Below are positions 1-7,397 of a stretch of DNA of 9,071 nt, piece by piece. The first letter of the stretch is position 1, and each line of letters opens with the position of its first letter. The DNA comes from Verrucomicrobiaceae bacterium (GTDB lineage: Bacteria > Verrucomicrobiota > Verrucomicrobiae > Verrucomicrobiales > Akkermansiaceae), in NCBI GenBank assembly GCA_947372405.1, contig CANBTO010000172.1, positions 1-9,071 of the forward strand, read 5' to 3'. Position numbers and translations under genes: made by a program. The notes beneath the pieces are model-generated. The model did not search any database. It was given only the letters and a program-made list of their open reading frames with translations, and was not told the DNA's origin.

Positions 1-950
1 GCTACCGGCCGAAGAGTGTCATCGCCGGATTTCTAGCAGCGCAAAACATGAACTACCTCGCCGAGAAAGAGGGCATCCACGTCTGTCAGGGAAATATCTG
101 GAGCCAGTATGCGGTCGATAACGGTGACGGCGAGGGATCGATCTCATATCCCTACTATCCGTCGCGCGAACATTTCTGCAAACCCGCCCAGGGCAAAGAC
201 GACTTCATCGACTGCGTCAACCTCGACGGCTGGGCGGTGGATTTCATCTGCGCCCGCATCCCTGGCCGGCGGGTGGTCAACGGCGTCGTCCACCGCAGCC
301 GCCAGGGAGTGGGGCCGATCGAGACCGTGATCGGCTTGGGCACCGAGTTGGGAACCCAGTCGATGCTCGCCACCACCGCAACGCATTTCGACGATGGTTT
401 CCAGCGCAACGGTTTCGGCTGGGTGAACTGCATCTGGGAACTCGGCCTCGTCGAGGCGCGCAAGATTTATGGCTACAAGGGTCGCAACGGGATGGAAGGA
501 CTTCATATCTGGCTCACTGAAACCCGCAAACGCTGGCCAGACGCGAAGTGCGTCACGCAGGGCGAGTTCGGCCTGTTGTGGCGCGAGCACTACAAGGACA
601 ACGACAAGATCGACTACCGCTTCGTTCAGCGCGGTTCGGGCGTGGCCGGATCGGATCCGAGCCTCGAAATCCGCTGGTTCATGAACAAGAACTTCCGTCT
701 TGCGACACTGCGAAACTGGAAGGAAGGCACGCCCGAGAAAGTCATCGACTTCACCCGCTACGACCTCCCGGCCAGGGAGCCCGCCGATCCGGAACCTGGC
801 AAGCCCAGCCGCAACTGGAGCCTGTTGAACCGACTGAACCAAAAGGGCACCCGCCCGCAGGACCAACCCGTCGCCATCGGCGAACTGACGGTCGAGGAAC
901 AAGCCTTCATCCAACGCCGTCTTCCGGAGTTGTTAGAGAGGAAGCAATGA
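1..950 (+). CDS. DUF3863/DUF3864-like protein, 3' part (5' end outside window)
   Basis: The frame ending at TGA 948-950 has no stop back to the left edge (first full codon at 3), giving 315 visible residues. The ATG at 48 is therefore an internal methionine, and the true start lies upstream. The sequence resembles, from memory, the DUF3863 family, thought to be a TIM-barrel fold, followed by a short DUF3864-type C-terminal part. Recognisable stretches are an Asn-Gly-Asp-Gly-rich segment leading into YPYYPSREHFCKP (about 120-185), VNLDGWAVDF (about 219-248), HFDDGFQRNGF (384-416) and EIRWFMNKNFR (about 666-698). A Pro/charged linker follows, then a helical tail (about 885-947). The first three blocks are rich in Asp, Glu, His and aromatic residues, as in a carbohydrate-active pocket, but no catalytic residue is known to me. 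It lies 86 bp before a secreted PDZ protein on the same strand, so co-transcription is likely. The family call is moderately sure; biochemical function is unknown. A glycosidase or deacetylase role is speculation from the fold. Confidence 0.8.
   Translation, partial: YRPKSVIAGFLAAQNMNYLAEKEGIHVCQGNIWSQYAVDNGDGEGSISYPYYPSREHFCKPAQGKDDFIDCVNLDGWAVDFICARIPGRRVVNGVVHRSRQGVGPIETVIGLGTELGTQSMLATTATHFDDGFQRNGFGWVNCIWELGLVEARKIYGYKGRNGMEGLHIWLTETRKRWPDAKCVTQGEFGLLWREHYKDNDKIDYRFVQRGSGVAGSDPSLEIRWFMNKNFRLATLRNWKEGTPEKVIDFTRYDLPAREPADPEPGKPSRNWSLLNRLNQKGTRPQDQPVAIGELTVEEQAFIQRRLPELLERKQ
935..944 (+). promoter_or_regulatory. Shine-Dalgarno-like sequence before a mini-ORF
   Basis: AGAGAGGAAG lies five bases (counted from GAGG at 938-941) upstream of an ATG at 947 that overlaps the preceding stop as ATGA. 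It is the clearest ribosome-binding-type sequence in the window, whereas the long genes at 1037, 3485, 6177 and 7614 have none. It lies inside the 3' end of the upstream gene, where it also encodes part of the Leu-Glu-Arg-Lys-Gln tail, so it may be coincidental. Confidence 0.3.
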
Positions 951-1030
951 AGCTCATGCACAAGGTCCTCCCGTATCAAATCAGGCCGTTCTCGACACAC
1001 CCATCGCAATCCACTACCACCCTTCGCTAG
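947..1030 (+). CDS. possible 27-residue leader or remnant ORF
   Basis: ATG 947 overlaps the upstream stop in an ATGA arrangement, follows an SD-like AGAGAGGAAG, and reads 27 codons to TAG 1028-1030, six bases before the next ATG at 1037. The peptide begins MKLMHKVLPYQIRPF and ends in a Ser/Thr-rich stretch. It has no hydrophobic segment and matches no family I know. Its position could allow translational coupling into the SD-less gene at 1037. Alternatively it could be the stub of a decayed gene, or chance in an 86-bp spacer. There is no direct evidence that it is translated. Confidence 0.25.
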   Translation: MKLMHKVLPYQIRPFSTHPSQSTTTLR

Positions 1031-1036
1031 CACATC

Positions 1037-3445
1037 ATGAAGTTCTTCCTCAACTGCGCCGTTTTTTCGATCGTCACGTCAGCTGTCCTCATGGCAGGCC
1101 ATGGCGCGAAACTGTCGAACCCTGACTTCACCAAGGGCGACACCATTCCCGCAGATTCGAAGCACGACTGGAATCTCGGAGCCACCGGCATGCGCGGCTG
1201 GACCTATTGCGACAAAATGGTGACGACGGACGCCCGACAGATTGCGATCACCAAAGTGGACAAAGGTTCTCCCGCCGATGGAATCCTGGCCCCGGGCGAT
1301 GTCATTCTCGGTGTCGGAGGAAAGGCGTTTTTCCATGACCCGCGCGTCGAGTTCGGCAAAGCGCTCACCGTGGCGGAATCGGAGGCGGGGGGTGGAAAGC
1401 TTTCCGTGATGCGCTGGCGTGGCGGCAAGAGCGAAGTCGTCGTGATCAAGCTTCCAGTCCTTGGAACCTACAGCGCCACCGCACCCTACGACTGCCCGAA
1501 GTCGAAACGAATTCTTGAACTGGGATGCGAGGCGATTGCCAAGCGCATGGCCGGATCCGACCGCAACATGGACCCGATTCCCCGTTCCCTCAATGACCTG
1601 GCCCTGTTGGCCAGCGGCAATCCCGCCTACCTCCCGCTGGTCAAAAAAGAGGCTCAATGGGCGGCCGGCTTCTCAGGCGATTCCATGCAAACGTGGTATT
1701 ACGGCTACGTCATGATTTTCCTCGCCGAGTATGGGATGGCCACCGGCGACGACTCCATCATGCCGGGTCTGCGCCGACTCGCCTTGGAAGCCGCCAAGGG
1801 CCAAAGCGCGGTCGGTTCATGGGGCCATGGCTTCGCCTTGCCGGATGGTCGTCTCGGAGGCTACGGCATGATGAACTCCCCCGGCCTTCCGCTGACCATC
1901 GGTTTGGTGATGGCCCGGCAGGCTGGAATCAAAGAACCGGAAATCGACCGAGCGATTGAACTGAGTGCGCGTTTGATGCGGTTCTATATCGGCAAGGGAG
2001 CCGTCCCCTACGGCGATCATCACCCGTGGCTCCAGAACCACGACGATAACGGAAAGTGCGGCATGGCGGCGGTCCTGTTCAACCTGCTCGATGAGGAGAA
2101 AGGCGCGGAGTTCTTCGCGCGCATGAGCGTCGCCTCCCACGGTTCGGAACGCGACACCGGACACACCGGAAATTACTTCAACATCCTCTGGGCGGTGCCC
2201 GGAGTCGCCCAGTCCGGCCCCAACGCCACCGGGGCATGGATGCAGGAGTTCGGCGAATGGTATTTCGACCTCGCACGGCGCTGGGACGGCACGTTCCCCC
2301 ATCAGGGCCCGCCCGAGGATGAAAACGACAGCTACGATGGCTACGACGCCACCGGCGGCTACCTGCTGGCATACGCGATGCCTCTCAAAAAAATATATCT
2401 AACTGGAAAACATCCCGGCAAGGTTCCCCAGCTTGATCCAGCCGCGGCACAGTCCCTCATCCTCGACGGACGCGGATGGAACAACAAGGACCGTGACAGC
2501 GCCTATGACAAGTTGGGTGTCGATCAACTCCTCGAACGCCTCGGCAGTTGGTCGCCGATTGTCCGCGAACGCGCGTCGAACGCCCTGGCCCGCCGCAAGG
2601 AGGTTTCCGTTCCAGCCTTGGTGACGATGCTCGATTCGCCTCGCATCGAATCCCGCTACGGTGCCTGCCAGGCACTGATCGCTCTCGGAGGCCGCTCCGC
2701 GCCTGCGGTAGAACCACTACGCAAGTGTCTTTCGTCGGATGACCTCTGGCTGCGCATCAAGGCTGCGGACGCATTGGCAAGCATCGGCTCCCCGGCCATG
2801 CAAGCCGTGCCCGAACTCCTCAAACTGCTGGCCCACGTCGATAAGGAAAACGATCCGCGCGGCATGCAACAGCGTTACCTGTCCTTCGCCCTGTTCGATT
2901 CAGGTGGCGAGCACGGCGTCGGAATGCTCTATCATTCGCTCGATGGCGTGGACCGCAAGTTGCTCTATGACGCGGTGCGCGCCGGCCTCAAGAACCAGGA
3001 CGGACGCGCCCGTGGCGCCATCGGCTCGGTTTACCGGACCTTGTCCGCGGAGGAAATCAAACCCCTGCTGCCCGCCATCTATCAGGCGGTGGTCGAACCC
3101 GCACCGAGTGGCGAGATGTTCGCCGACTCGATCCGCGTTGAAGGGCTCCGGGTTCTTGCCAGACACCGGATCAAGGAAGGGATCGAAGCATGCGTGAATT
3201 ACACACGCAACCAGAACCCGTGGGACAGCCAGGAACGGACACCCGAGTTGATGAAAATCCTGATGGACTATGGTGCCAATGCCAAGACGGTCATCCCCGA
3301 ACTGACAAAGATCGCCGACTACTTCGAAAAGGACGAGAAGAACTTCCCGCGGCACTTGATGATCATGAAAGCCAAGTGCGTCCGCGAAACGATCCGCTCC
3401 ATCGAAGCCTCCACCGATTCTCCTGAGCTCATCGGCATCAACTAA
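1037..3445 (+). CDS. secreted PDZ / DUF6288-like / HEAT-repeat protein, copy 1
   Basis: This is an 802-residue protein. Residues 1-24 look like a Sec signal peptide (hydrophobic C7-A20, likely cleavage after A24), which supports the ATG at 1037 although no SD is visible. Residues about 48-140 form a PDZ domain: ITKVDKGSPADG, then LAPGDVILGVGGK. About 150-470 is a large, mostly helical domain that I believe is DUF6288, possibly an alpha/alpha-toroid fold. It carries polar motifs shared with the next gene: GSWGH (H264), PYGDHHPW (D327, H328), HDDNGKCG (H335, N338, C341) and GHTGN (H376). An acidic loop follows at 427-437, then LDGRGW at 476-481. About 496-600 are HEAT-type helical repeats (LGSWSPIVRERA onward), and the rest is also helical. 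No catalytic activity is known. The PDZ and HEAT parts suggest peptide or partner binding in the periplasm or outside the cell. The 39-bp gap to the next gene and the 86-bp gap from the previous one suggest an operon. Confidence 0.9.
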   Translation: MKFFLNCAVFSIVTSAVLMAGHGAKLSNPDFTKGDTIPADSKHDWNLGATGMRGWTYCDKMVTTDARQIAITKVDKGSPADGILAPGDVILGVGGKAFFHDPRVEFGKALTVAESEAGGGKLSVMRWRGGKSEVVVIKLPVLGTYSATAPYDCPKSKRILELGCEAIAKRMAGSDRNMDPIPRSLNDLALLASGNPAYLPLVKKEAQWAAGFSGDSMQTWYYGYVMIFLAEYGMATGDDSIMPGLRRLALEAAKGQSAVGSWGHGFALPDGRLGGYGMMNSPGLPLTIGLVMARQAGIKEPEIDRAIELSARLMRFYIGKGAVPYGDHHPWLQNHDDNGKCGMAAVLFNLLDEEKGAEFFARMSVASHGSERDTGHTGNYFNILWAVPGVAQSGPNATGAWMQEFGEWYFDLARRWDGTFPHQGPPEDENDSYDGYDATGGYLLAYAMPLKKIYLTGKHPGKVPQLDPAAAQSLILDGRGWNNKDRDSAYDKLGVDQLLERLGSWSPIVRERASNALARRKEVSVPALVTMLDSPRIESRYGACQALIALGGRSAPAVEPLRKCLSSDDLWLRIKAADALASIGSPAMQAVPELLKLLAHVDKENDPRGMQQRYLSFALFDSGGEHGVGMLYHSLDGVDRKLLYDAVRAGLKNQDGRARGAIGSVYRTLSAEEIKPLLPAIYQAVVEPAPSGEMFADSIRVEGLRVLARHRIKEGIEACVNYTRNQNPWDSQERTPELMKILMDYGANAKTVIPELTKIADYFEKDEKNFPRHLMIMKAKCVRETIRSIEASTDSPELIGIN

Positions 3446-3484
3446 CACCTTAAGCGCATCCGATTACCATTATTCATCCGAACC
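3446..3484 (+). other. 39-bp spacer between the paralogues
   Basis: This short spacer has no hairpin, promoter or SD. It is consistent with read-through transcription from the first paralogue into the second. Confidence 0.5.
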
Positions 3485-5866
3485 ATGATATACAAAATCC
3501 CAGTTCTCGCCGTCATTGCCCTGTTGATCGCACCAATCCCGACTTTCGGAGCGGGTAAGAAAAAAGTGATGGGTTTCCCTGATTTCCTCAAGGGTGAGAA
3601 AGTCCCCGAAGGCGCGAATCACGATTGGAATCTCGGTGCCATGGGCGCGCGCGGCTGGATGTATTCCGACAAGATGGTCACCACCGATGCGCGCCAGATC
3701 TTCATCACCAAGGTGGACAAAGGGGCTCCCGCAGACGGTGTTCTCGCAGTCGGTGACGTGATCCTCGGTGTCGGCGGCAAGCCGTTTTCCTACGATCCAC
3801 GCACCGAAATGGGTAAGGCCTTGACCCTCGCTGAATCGGAGGCCGGCAAGGGCAACCTCACCCTGACGCGCTGGCGCGCAGGCGCGTCGTCGGACGTCGT
3901 TGTGAAAATCCCGGTGCTTGGCACATACAGCGCGACCGCTCCGTACAACTGCCCGAAGTCCAAACGCATCCTCGAACAAGGATGCAAGGATCTCGCCCGG
4001 CGCATGGCGGACCCCTCGTATGCCAAGCGAATCAACCCTATCACACGGTCCCTCAACGCCCTCGCTCTGTTAGCCAGCGGTGATTCAAGCTACCTGCCGC
4101 TGGTAAGGAAGGAAGCCGAGTGGGCCATGGACTTCAGCGCCGAATCCATGGCGACCTGGTATTACGGCTACGTCATGATCTTCCTCTCCGAATACAAACT
4201 CGCAACGGGCGATGAGTCGGTCATGCCGGGCTTGAAGCGGCTGGCGCTCGAAGCCGCCCATGGCCAGAGCGCGGTGGGCTCGTGGGGCCACAAGTTCGCC
4301 CAGCCCGACGGACGGCTTTTCGGCTACGGGATGATGAACTCTCCGGGTGTGCCTCTAACAGCATCGATGGCGATGGCTCGCATGGCCGGCGTGAAGGACC
4401 CGGATCTGGATCAGGCGATCGAACGCAGCGCGAAACTGTTGCGGTTTTATATCGGCAAGGGTTGTATCCCCTATGGCGATCACACGCCGTGGATGCAGAC
4501 CCACGAGGATAACGGCAAATGCGGAATGGTGGCTTTCATGTTCACCGTGCTGGGCGAGGCCAAAGGAGCGGATTTTTTTTCGCGCATGTGCGTTGCCTCT
4601 CATGGCCCCGAGCGCGATTGCGGCCATACGGGTAATTTTTTCAACATCCTCTGGTCGATGCCGGGAGTCGCGCTTTCGGGACCTGAGGCCACGGGCGCAT
4701 GGATGTACGAGTTCGGATCCTGGTATTACGATCTGGCACGTGGTCCGCAGGGAAATTTCGTTCATCTGGGACCGCCTCAAATGGCCAATGACACCTATGC
4801 GGGATGGGATGCCACCGGCAGCTATCTGTTAGCCTACGCCATGCCGCTCAAGAAACTGCTGATCACCGGTAAAAAACCCAGCCTGGCACCGCAGCTCGAT
4901 GCCGCCGCGGCCAAAGCCCTGATTCTCGACGGCCGTGGCTGGAGCAACAAGGATCGCAACAGCGCCTACGACAAACTCGGCGTTGAAGTGCTGTTGGAGT
5001 GCCTCGGTAGTTGGTCGCCGATCGTGCGCGACCGCGCAGCAATGGCACTGGGTCGCCGCAAGGGAGAGCAACCTGTCGCCGCCCTTGTCAAAATGCTATC
5101 CGCCCCGCGTCTCGAAACCCGCTATGGGGCTTGCGACGCGCTCGCCTCGTTGAAAGAGGCAGCCGCCCCCGCAGTGCCTGAATTGACAAAGCTACTGCAG
5201 CACGAAGACCTTTGGATGCGCGTCAAAGCCGCAGAGACCTTGTCGGGTATCGGGGCCCCCGCGATGACCACTGTGCCGATCCTGCTGGAACGACTCGCCC
5301 GGAAACCCTCAGCCGAGGATCCGCGCGGCATGGAGCAGCGCTATCTATGCTTCAATGTCTTTGGAAAGATGCTGAAAAACTCGCTCGGTGGTGTGGACCA
5401 GGTCCTGCTCCGCAGAGCCATGGTTGCCGGACTGCAAAACCAGGATGGCCGCGCCCGTGGCTCGATCGGTGGCATCTATCAGAAATTGAATTACGATCAG
5501 ATCAGGCCGCTGCTTCCGGCCATCCGCGAGGCGATCGCCGTTCCCGCGCCGAGTGGAGAGATGTTTGCAGCCGGCATCCGAGTTGACGGCCTCGATATCC
5601 TCGCGAAGTTCCACATCAAGGAAGGCATCGAACTGTGTTTCGCCGTCATGGAAATCGACAAATGGGGCAAGGGTAACCGTGTCCCGCGCTGCTTGAAAGC
5701 GCTGGAAATGTACGGTGCCGCAGCAAAGCCCATGCTGCCGCGCCTGCACCAACTTGAAAAGGACATGCCAGGCCAGGGCATGCAGGACCAGGTTGCCTCG
5801 GTCACCGCCCTCATCAGGAAGATCGAGAACGCGACGGGAACCGTTGAGCTGAAGAGTCTCGAATGA
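3485..5866 (+). CDS. secreted PDZ / DUF6288-like / HEAT-repeat protein, copy 2
   Basis: This 793-residue protein is a close paralogue of the gene just upstream, roughly two-thirds identical by eye and collinear over almost the whole length. Residues 1-23 are a signal peptide (hydrophobic core V7-P19, likely cleavage after A23), followed by a Lys-rich stretch (K25-K27). The PDZ domain covers about 50-143 (ITKVDKGAPADG, VGDVILGVGGK). The central helical domain keeps every polar motif of copy 1: GSWGH (H269), PYGDHTPW (D332, H333), HEDNGKCG (H340, N343, C346) and GHTGN (H381). HEAT-like repeats occupy about 500-606. The paralogues differ most in the signal peptide, in the loop after GPP (the acidic run of copy 1 is reduced here), and in the last 100 residues or so. 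The start at 3485 has no SD, but the signal peptide begins directly there. No terminator separates it from copy 1, and it is likely the last gene of the unit, since a 310-bp gap follows. Function is unknown; the two proteins may form a heteromeric pair or serve different substrates. Confidence 0.9.
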   Translation: MIYKIPVLAVIALLIAPIPTFGAGKKKVMGFPDFLKGEKVPEGANHDWNLGAMGARGWMYSDKMVTTDARQIFITKVDKGAPADGVLAVGDVILGVGGKPFSYDPRTEMGKALTLAESEAGKGNLTLTRWRAGASSDVVVKIPVLGTYSATAPYNCPKSKRILEQGCKDLARRMADPSYAKRINPITRSLNALALLASGDSSYLPLVRKEAEWAMDFSAESMATWYYGYVMIFLSEYKLATGDESVMPGLKRLALEAAHGQSAVGSWGHKFAQPDGRLFGYGMMNSPGVPLTASMAMARMAGVKDPDLDQAIERSAKLLRFYIGKGCIPYGDHTPWMQTHEDNGKCGMVAFMFTVLGEAKGADFFSRMCVASHGPERDCGHTGNFFNILWSMPGVALSGPEATGAWMYEFGSWYYDLARGPQGNFVHLGPPQMANDTYAGWDATGSYLLAYAMPLKKLLITGKKPSLAPQLDAAAAKALILDGRGWSNKDRNSAYDKLGVEVLLECLGSWSPIVRDRAAMALGRRKGEQPVAALVKMLSAPRLETRYGACDALASLKEAAAPAVPELTKLLQHEDLWMRVKAAETLSGIGAPAMTTVPILLERLARKPSAEDPRGMEQRYLCFNVFGKMLKNSLGGVDQVLLRRAMVAGLQNQDGRARGSIGGIYQKLNYDQIRPLLPAIREAIAVPAPSGEMFAAGIRVDGLDILAKFHIKEGIELCFAVMEIDKWGKGNRVPRCLKALEMYGAAAKPMLPRLHQLEKDMPGQGMQDQVASVTALIRKIENATGTVELKSLE

Positions 5867-6176
5867 GTCGCTTGGTTGGCTTGCGGTTTTACAGCAGTGA
5901 TCGTTCTGGTGTTTGCGGATGATGTGATAGTTGATTCCTTTTGGCGGATGCTTGATTGACAGGAGCGTTGAATATCCACTATGTTCGGTGATGTGGAATT
6001 TCCATCCGCAGCATCCGGCGGCTACTCCGTCATTTTAGAGACCTTCCCTACCAAATGAACCAAGCAAGTGGCGTTTTCCTTCTTTGCTTTCAGCGCCAGG
6101 CATCGCGCTCCACATCCGGCCGATAAGCCGCAATATCCACGTCATTTCAAATTATCCTCACCTCCAGCGCATCCAC
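5867..6176 (+). other. 310-bp intergenic region before the esterase
   Basis: No credible gene lies here. It contains a sigma70-type promoter candidate (5956-5985) and only weak hairpin potential, such as CCGC/GCGG with a four-base stem around 6007-6022. No T-tract terminator follows the stop of the preceding gene. Extending the esterase upstream to an ATG at 6084 would add 31 residues that lack signal-peptide character, so I treat 6084-6176 as untranslated leader. The boundary between the upstream operon and the esterase unit is probably here. Confidence 0.5.
5956..5985 (+). promoter_or_regulatory. sigma70-type promoter candidate for the esterase
   Basis: A perfect TTGACA at 5956-5961 is followed, after 18 bases, by TATGTT at 5980-5985 (four of six matches to TATAAT). 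Transcription would start near 5992 and give a leader of about 185 nt before ATG 6177. The position, after the stop of one gene and upstream of the next, is right for a promoter. It is based only on hexamer matching, and Verrucomicrobiota promoters are poorly characterised. Confidence 0.4.
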
Positions 6177-7397
6177 ATGAATTTCATAACCGCGCTCCTC
6201 ACGATCTCAGTCATCGTTTGCGGCTATTCCATCGCGGCGGCAAAGCAGCCGCTGCAGATCTATATTCTTGCCGGGCAGTCAAACATGCAGGGCCACGCCA
6301 AGATCCGCACGTTCGAGCACATTGGCATGGAACCGCTCACCCGGCCGATGCTCGCGGAGATGATTGGCACCGATGGGAAACCGAAGGTCTGCGAGCGGGT
6401 GTGGATTTCGTCCATCGGCTGCGCGAATGATGACACGACAGAACAGACAGGCAAACTCACGGCCGGCTTTGGTGCCACGCAGGATGAAATCGGGCCGGAA
6501 TTCACCTTCGGCCTCTACATGCGGAAGTTCACGGACGCGCCGATTCTGCTCATCAAGACCTCCTGGGGCGGCAAGAGCCTCAACACGGATTTTCGTCCGC
6601 CGAGTGCGGGTCCCTATGTGTTCAATGAGGCTCAGATTGCAAACTTTCAGAAGCAGGGCAAGGACCTCGCCGTGAAGAAGACGGAGAAGGAAAAGGCGAC
6701 GGGCATCTATTACCGCCTGATGGTGGAGCATGTGAAACAGGTGCTTGGTGACATCAAACGCGTGGTGCCGGACTATGATCCTGCGCAGGGATACGAACTT
6801 GCGGGGTTCGCTTGGTTTCAGGGCTGGAACGACAGCGTCGATGGCGACACCTATCCGAACCGCTATCAACCTGGCGGCTATGATGCCTACAGCCAGGTGC
6901 TGGCGCATTTCATCCGCGACGTGCGCAAGGATCTCAACGCGCCGAAACTTCCATTTGTGATCGGAGTGCTCGGCGTGGGCGGACCGACGGCCGAGTATGG
7001 TCCTGCTGAACAGCGCTACAAGGCGGTGCACCAGTATTTCCGGGATGCGATGGCGGCCCCCGCGAAACTGCCGGAGTTTCAGGGCAACGTCGCTGTGATG
7101 CTCGCTGAAAAGTATTGGGACCGCGAGCTGAAGGCGGCGCGGGCCAAGGAAAGTGAAATCCAACAGCGCGCGAAGAAGCTTGCGATGGAAGGGAAAATGA
7201 AGCCAGCCGAGGAAGCGGAGCTTCTCAAAAAGCTGCGTGCCGATGGACTCACCGAACGCGAGCGCACGGTGCTGGAGAAGGGCATCTCAAATTTCGAATT
7301 CCACTATCTAGGCTCGGCGAAAATCCTCGGCGGAGTCGGCATGGGATTTGCAGAAACCATGAAGGACCTCAAACACCTGGAACCGACGAAACGATGA
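6177..7397 (+). CDS. secreted sialate O-acetylesterase / CE6-like SGNH esterase
   Basis: This 406-residue protein probably removes O-acetyl groups from a sugar or polysaccharide outside the cytoplasm. I chose ATG 6177 rather than the in-frame ATG at 6084 because it begins directly with a signal peptide (hydrophobic I4-I19, likely cleavage near A22). The mature protein then enters the first SASA/CE6 motif, ILAGQSNM, with nucleophile S35. Later blocks are SWGGKSL (129-135), a glycine block for the oxyanion hole, WFQGWND (213-219), and FHYLGSA with the presumed catalytic H376. The usual acidic residue three positions before the His is not evident (F373 is there; E374 is two before). A Lys/Glu/Ala-rich, probably helical segment lies at about 313-365, between the barrel-edge strands and the His block. 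The closest annotation is the SASA domain (Pfam PF03629 from memory). Substrate (sialic acid, xylan, other acetylated glycan) cannot be told from sequence. It stands about 300 bp from the upstream operon and likely has its own promoter. Confidence 0.88.
   Translation: MNFITALLTISVIVCGYSIAAAKQPLQIYILAGQSNMQGHAKIRTFEHIGMEPLTRPMLAEMIGTDGKPKVCERVWISSIGCANDDTTEQTGKLTAGFGATQDEIGPEFTFGLYMRKFTDAPILLIKTSWGGKSLNTDFRPPSAGPYVFNEAQIANFQKQGKDLAVKKTEKEKATGIYYRLMVEHVKQVLGDIKRVVPDYDPAQGYELAGFAWFQGWNDSVDGDTYPNRYQPGGYDAYSQVLAHFIRDVRKDLNAPKLPFVIGVLGVGGPTAEYGPAEQRYKAVHQYFRDAMAAPAKLPEFQGNVAVMLAEKYWDRELKAARAKESEIQQRAKKLAMEGKMKPAEEAELLKKLRADGLTERERTVLEKGISNFEFHYLGSAKILGGVGMGFAETMKDLKHLEPTKR

Larger units (their letters stand above)
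1037..5866 (+). repeat. tandem gene duplication (two paralogous ~2.4 kb units)
   Basis: The two PDZ/HEAT genes are head-to-tail copies of one ancestral gene. Protein similarity is high throughout, but most third codon positions have diverged, so the duplication is old or the pair was inherited together. The longest identical DNA run I noticed is 23 bases (1694-1716 and 4157-4179), encoding WYYGYVM. There are no flanking direct repeats or transposase remnants to suggest mobilisation. Confidence 0.85.

Noticed and set aside
144..914. Long open frame of 256 codons on the minus strand
   Set aside because: It lies wholly antisense to the DUF3863-like gene, whose protein has recognisable conserved blocks. 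The antisense product is a low-complexity Ala/Val/Asp-rich translation typical of mirror frames in GC-rich DNA.
1079..1657. Minus-strand open frame antisense to the PDZ domain of copy 1, with a similar one at 3470-3979 antisense to copy 2
   Set aside because: Both antisense frames exist because the two sense genes are paralogues with the same codon bias, so their resemblance is inherited from the sense strand. No family is recognisable.
2900..3448. Minus-strand open frame of 182 codons
   Set aside because: It is antisense to the C-terminal helical part of copy 1, with no promoter, SD or recognisable domain.
5981..6058. 25-codon ORF in the gap before the esterase
   Set aside because: The nearest AGGAG is 15 bases upstream, too far for normal initiation, and the ATG overlaps the -10 candidate. 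No family resemblance.
6084..6176. N-terminal extension of the esterase to ATG 6084
   Set aside because: The 31 extra residues are His/Ile/Arg-rich without a signal-peptide pattern, while ATG 6177 begins directly with a good one.
6279..7163. Minus-strand open frame of 294 codons
   Set aside because: It is antisense to the esterase, whose GQSNM, glycine, WFQGWND and FHYLGSA blocks prove the plus frame. The antisense protein is His/Arg/Leu-rich with no known motif.
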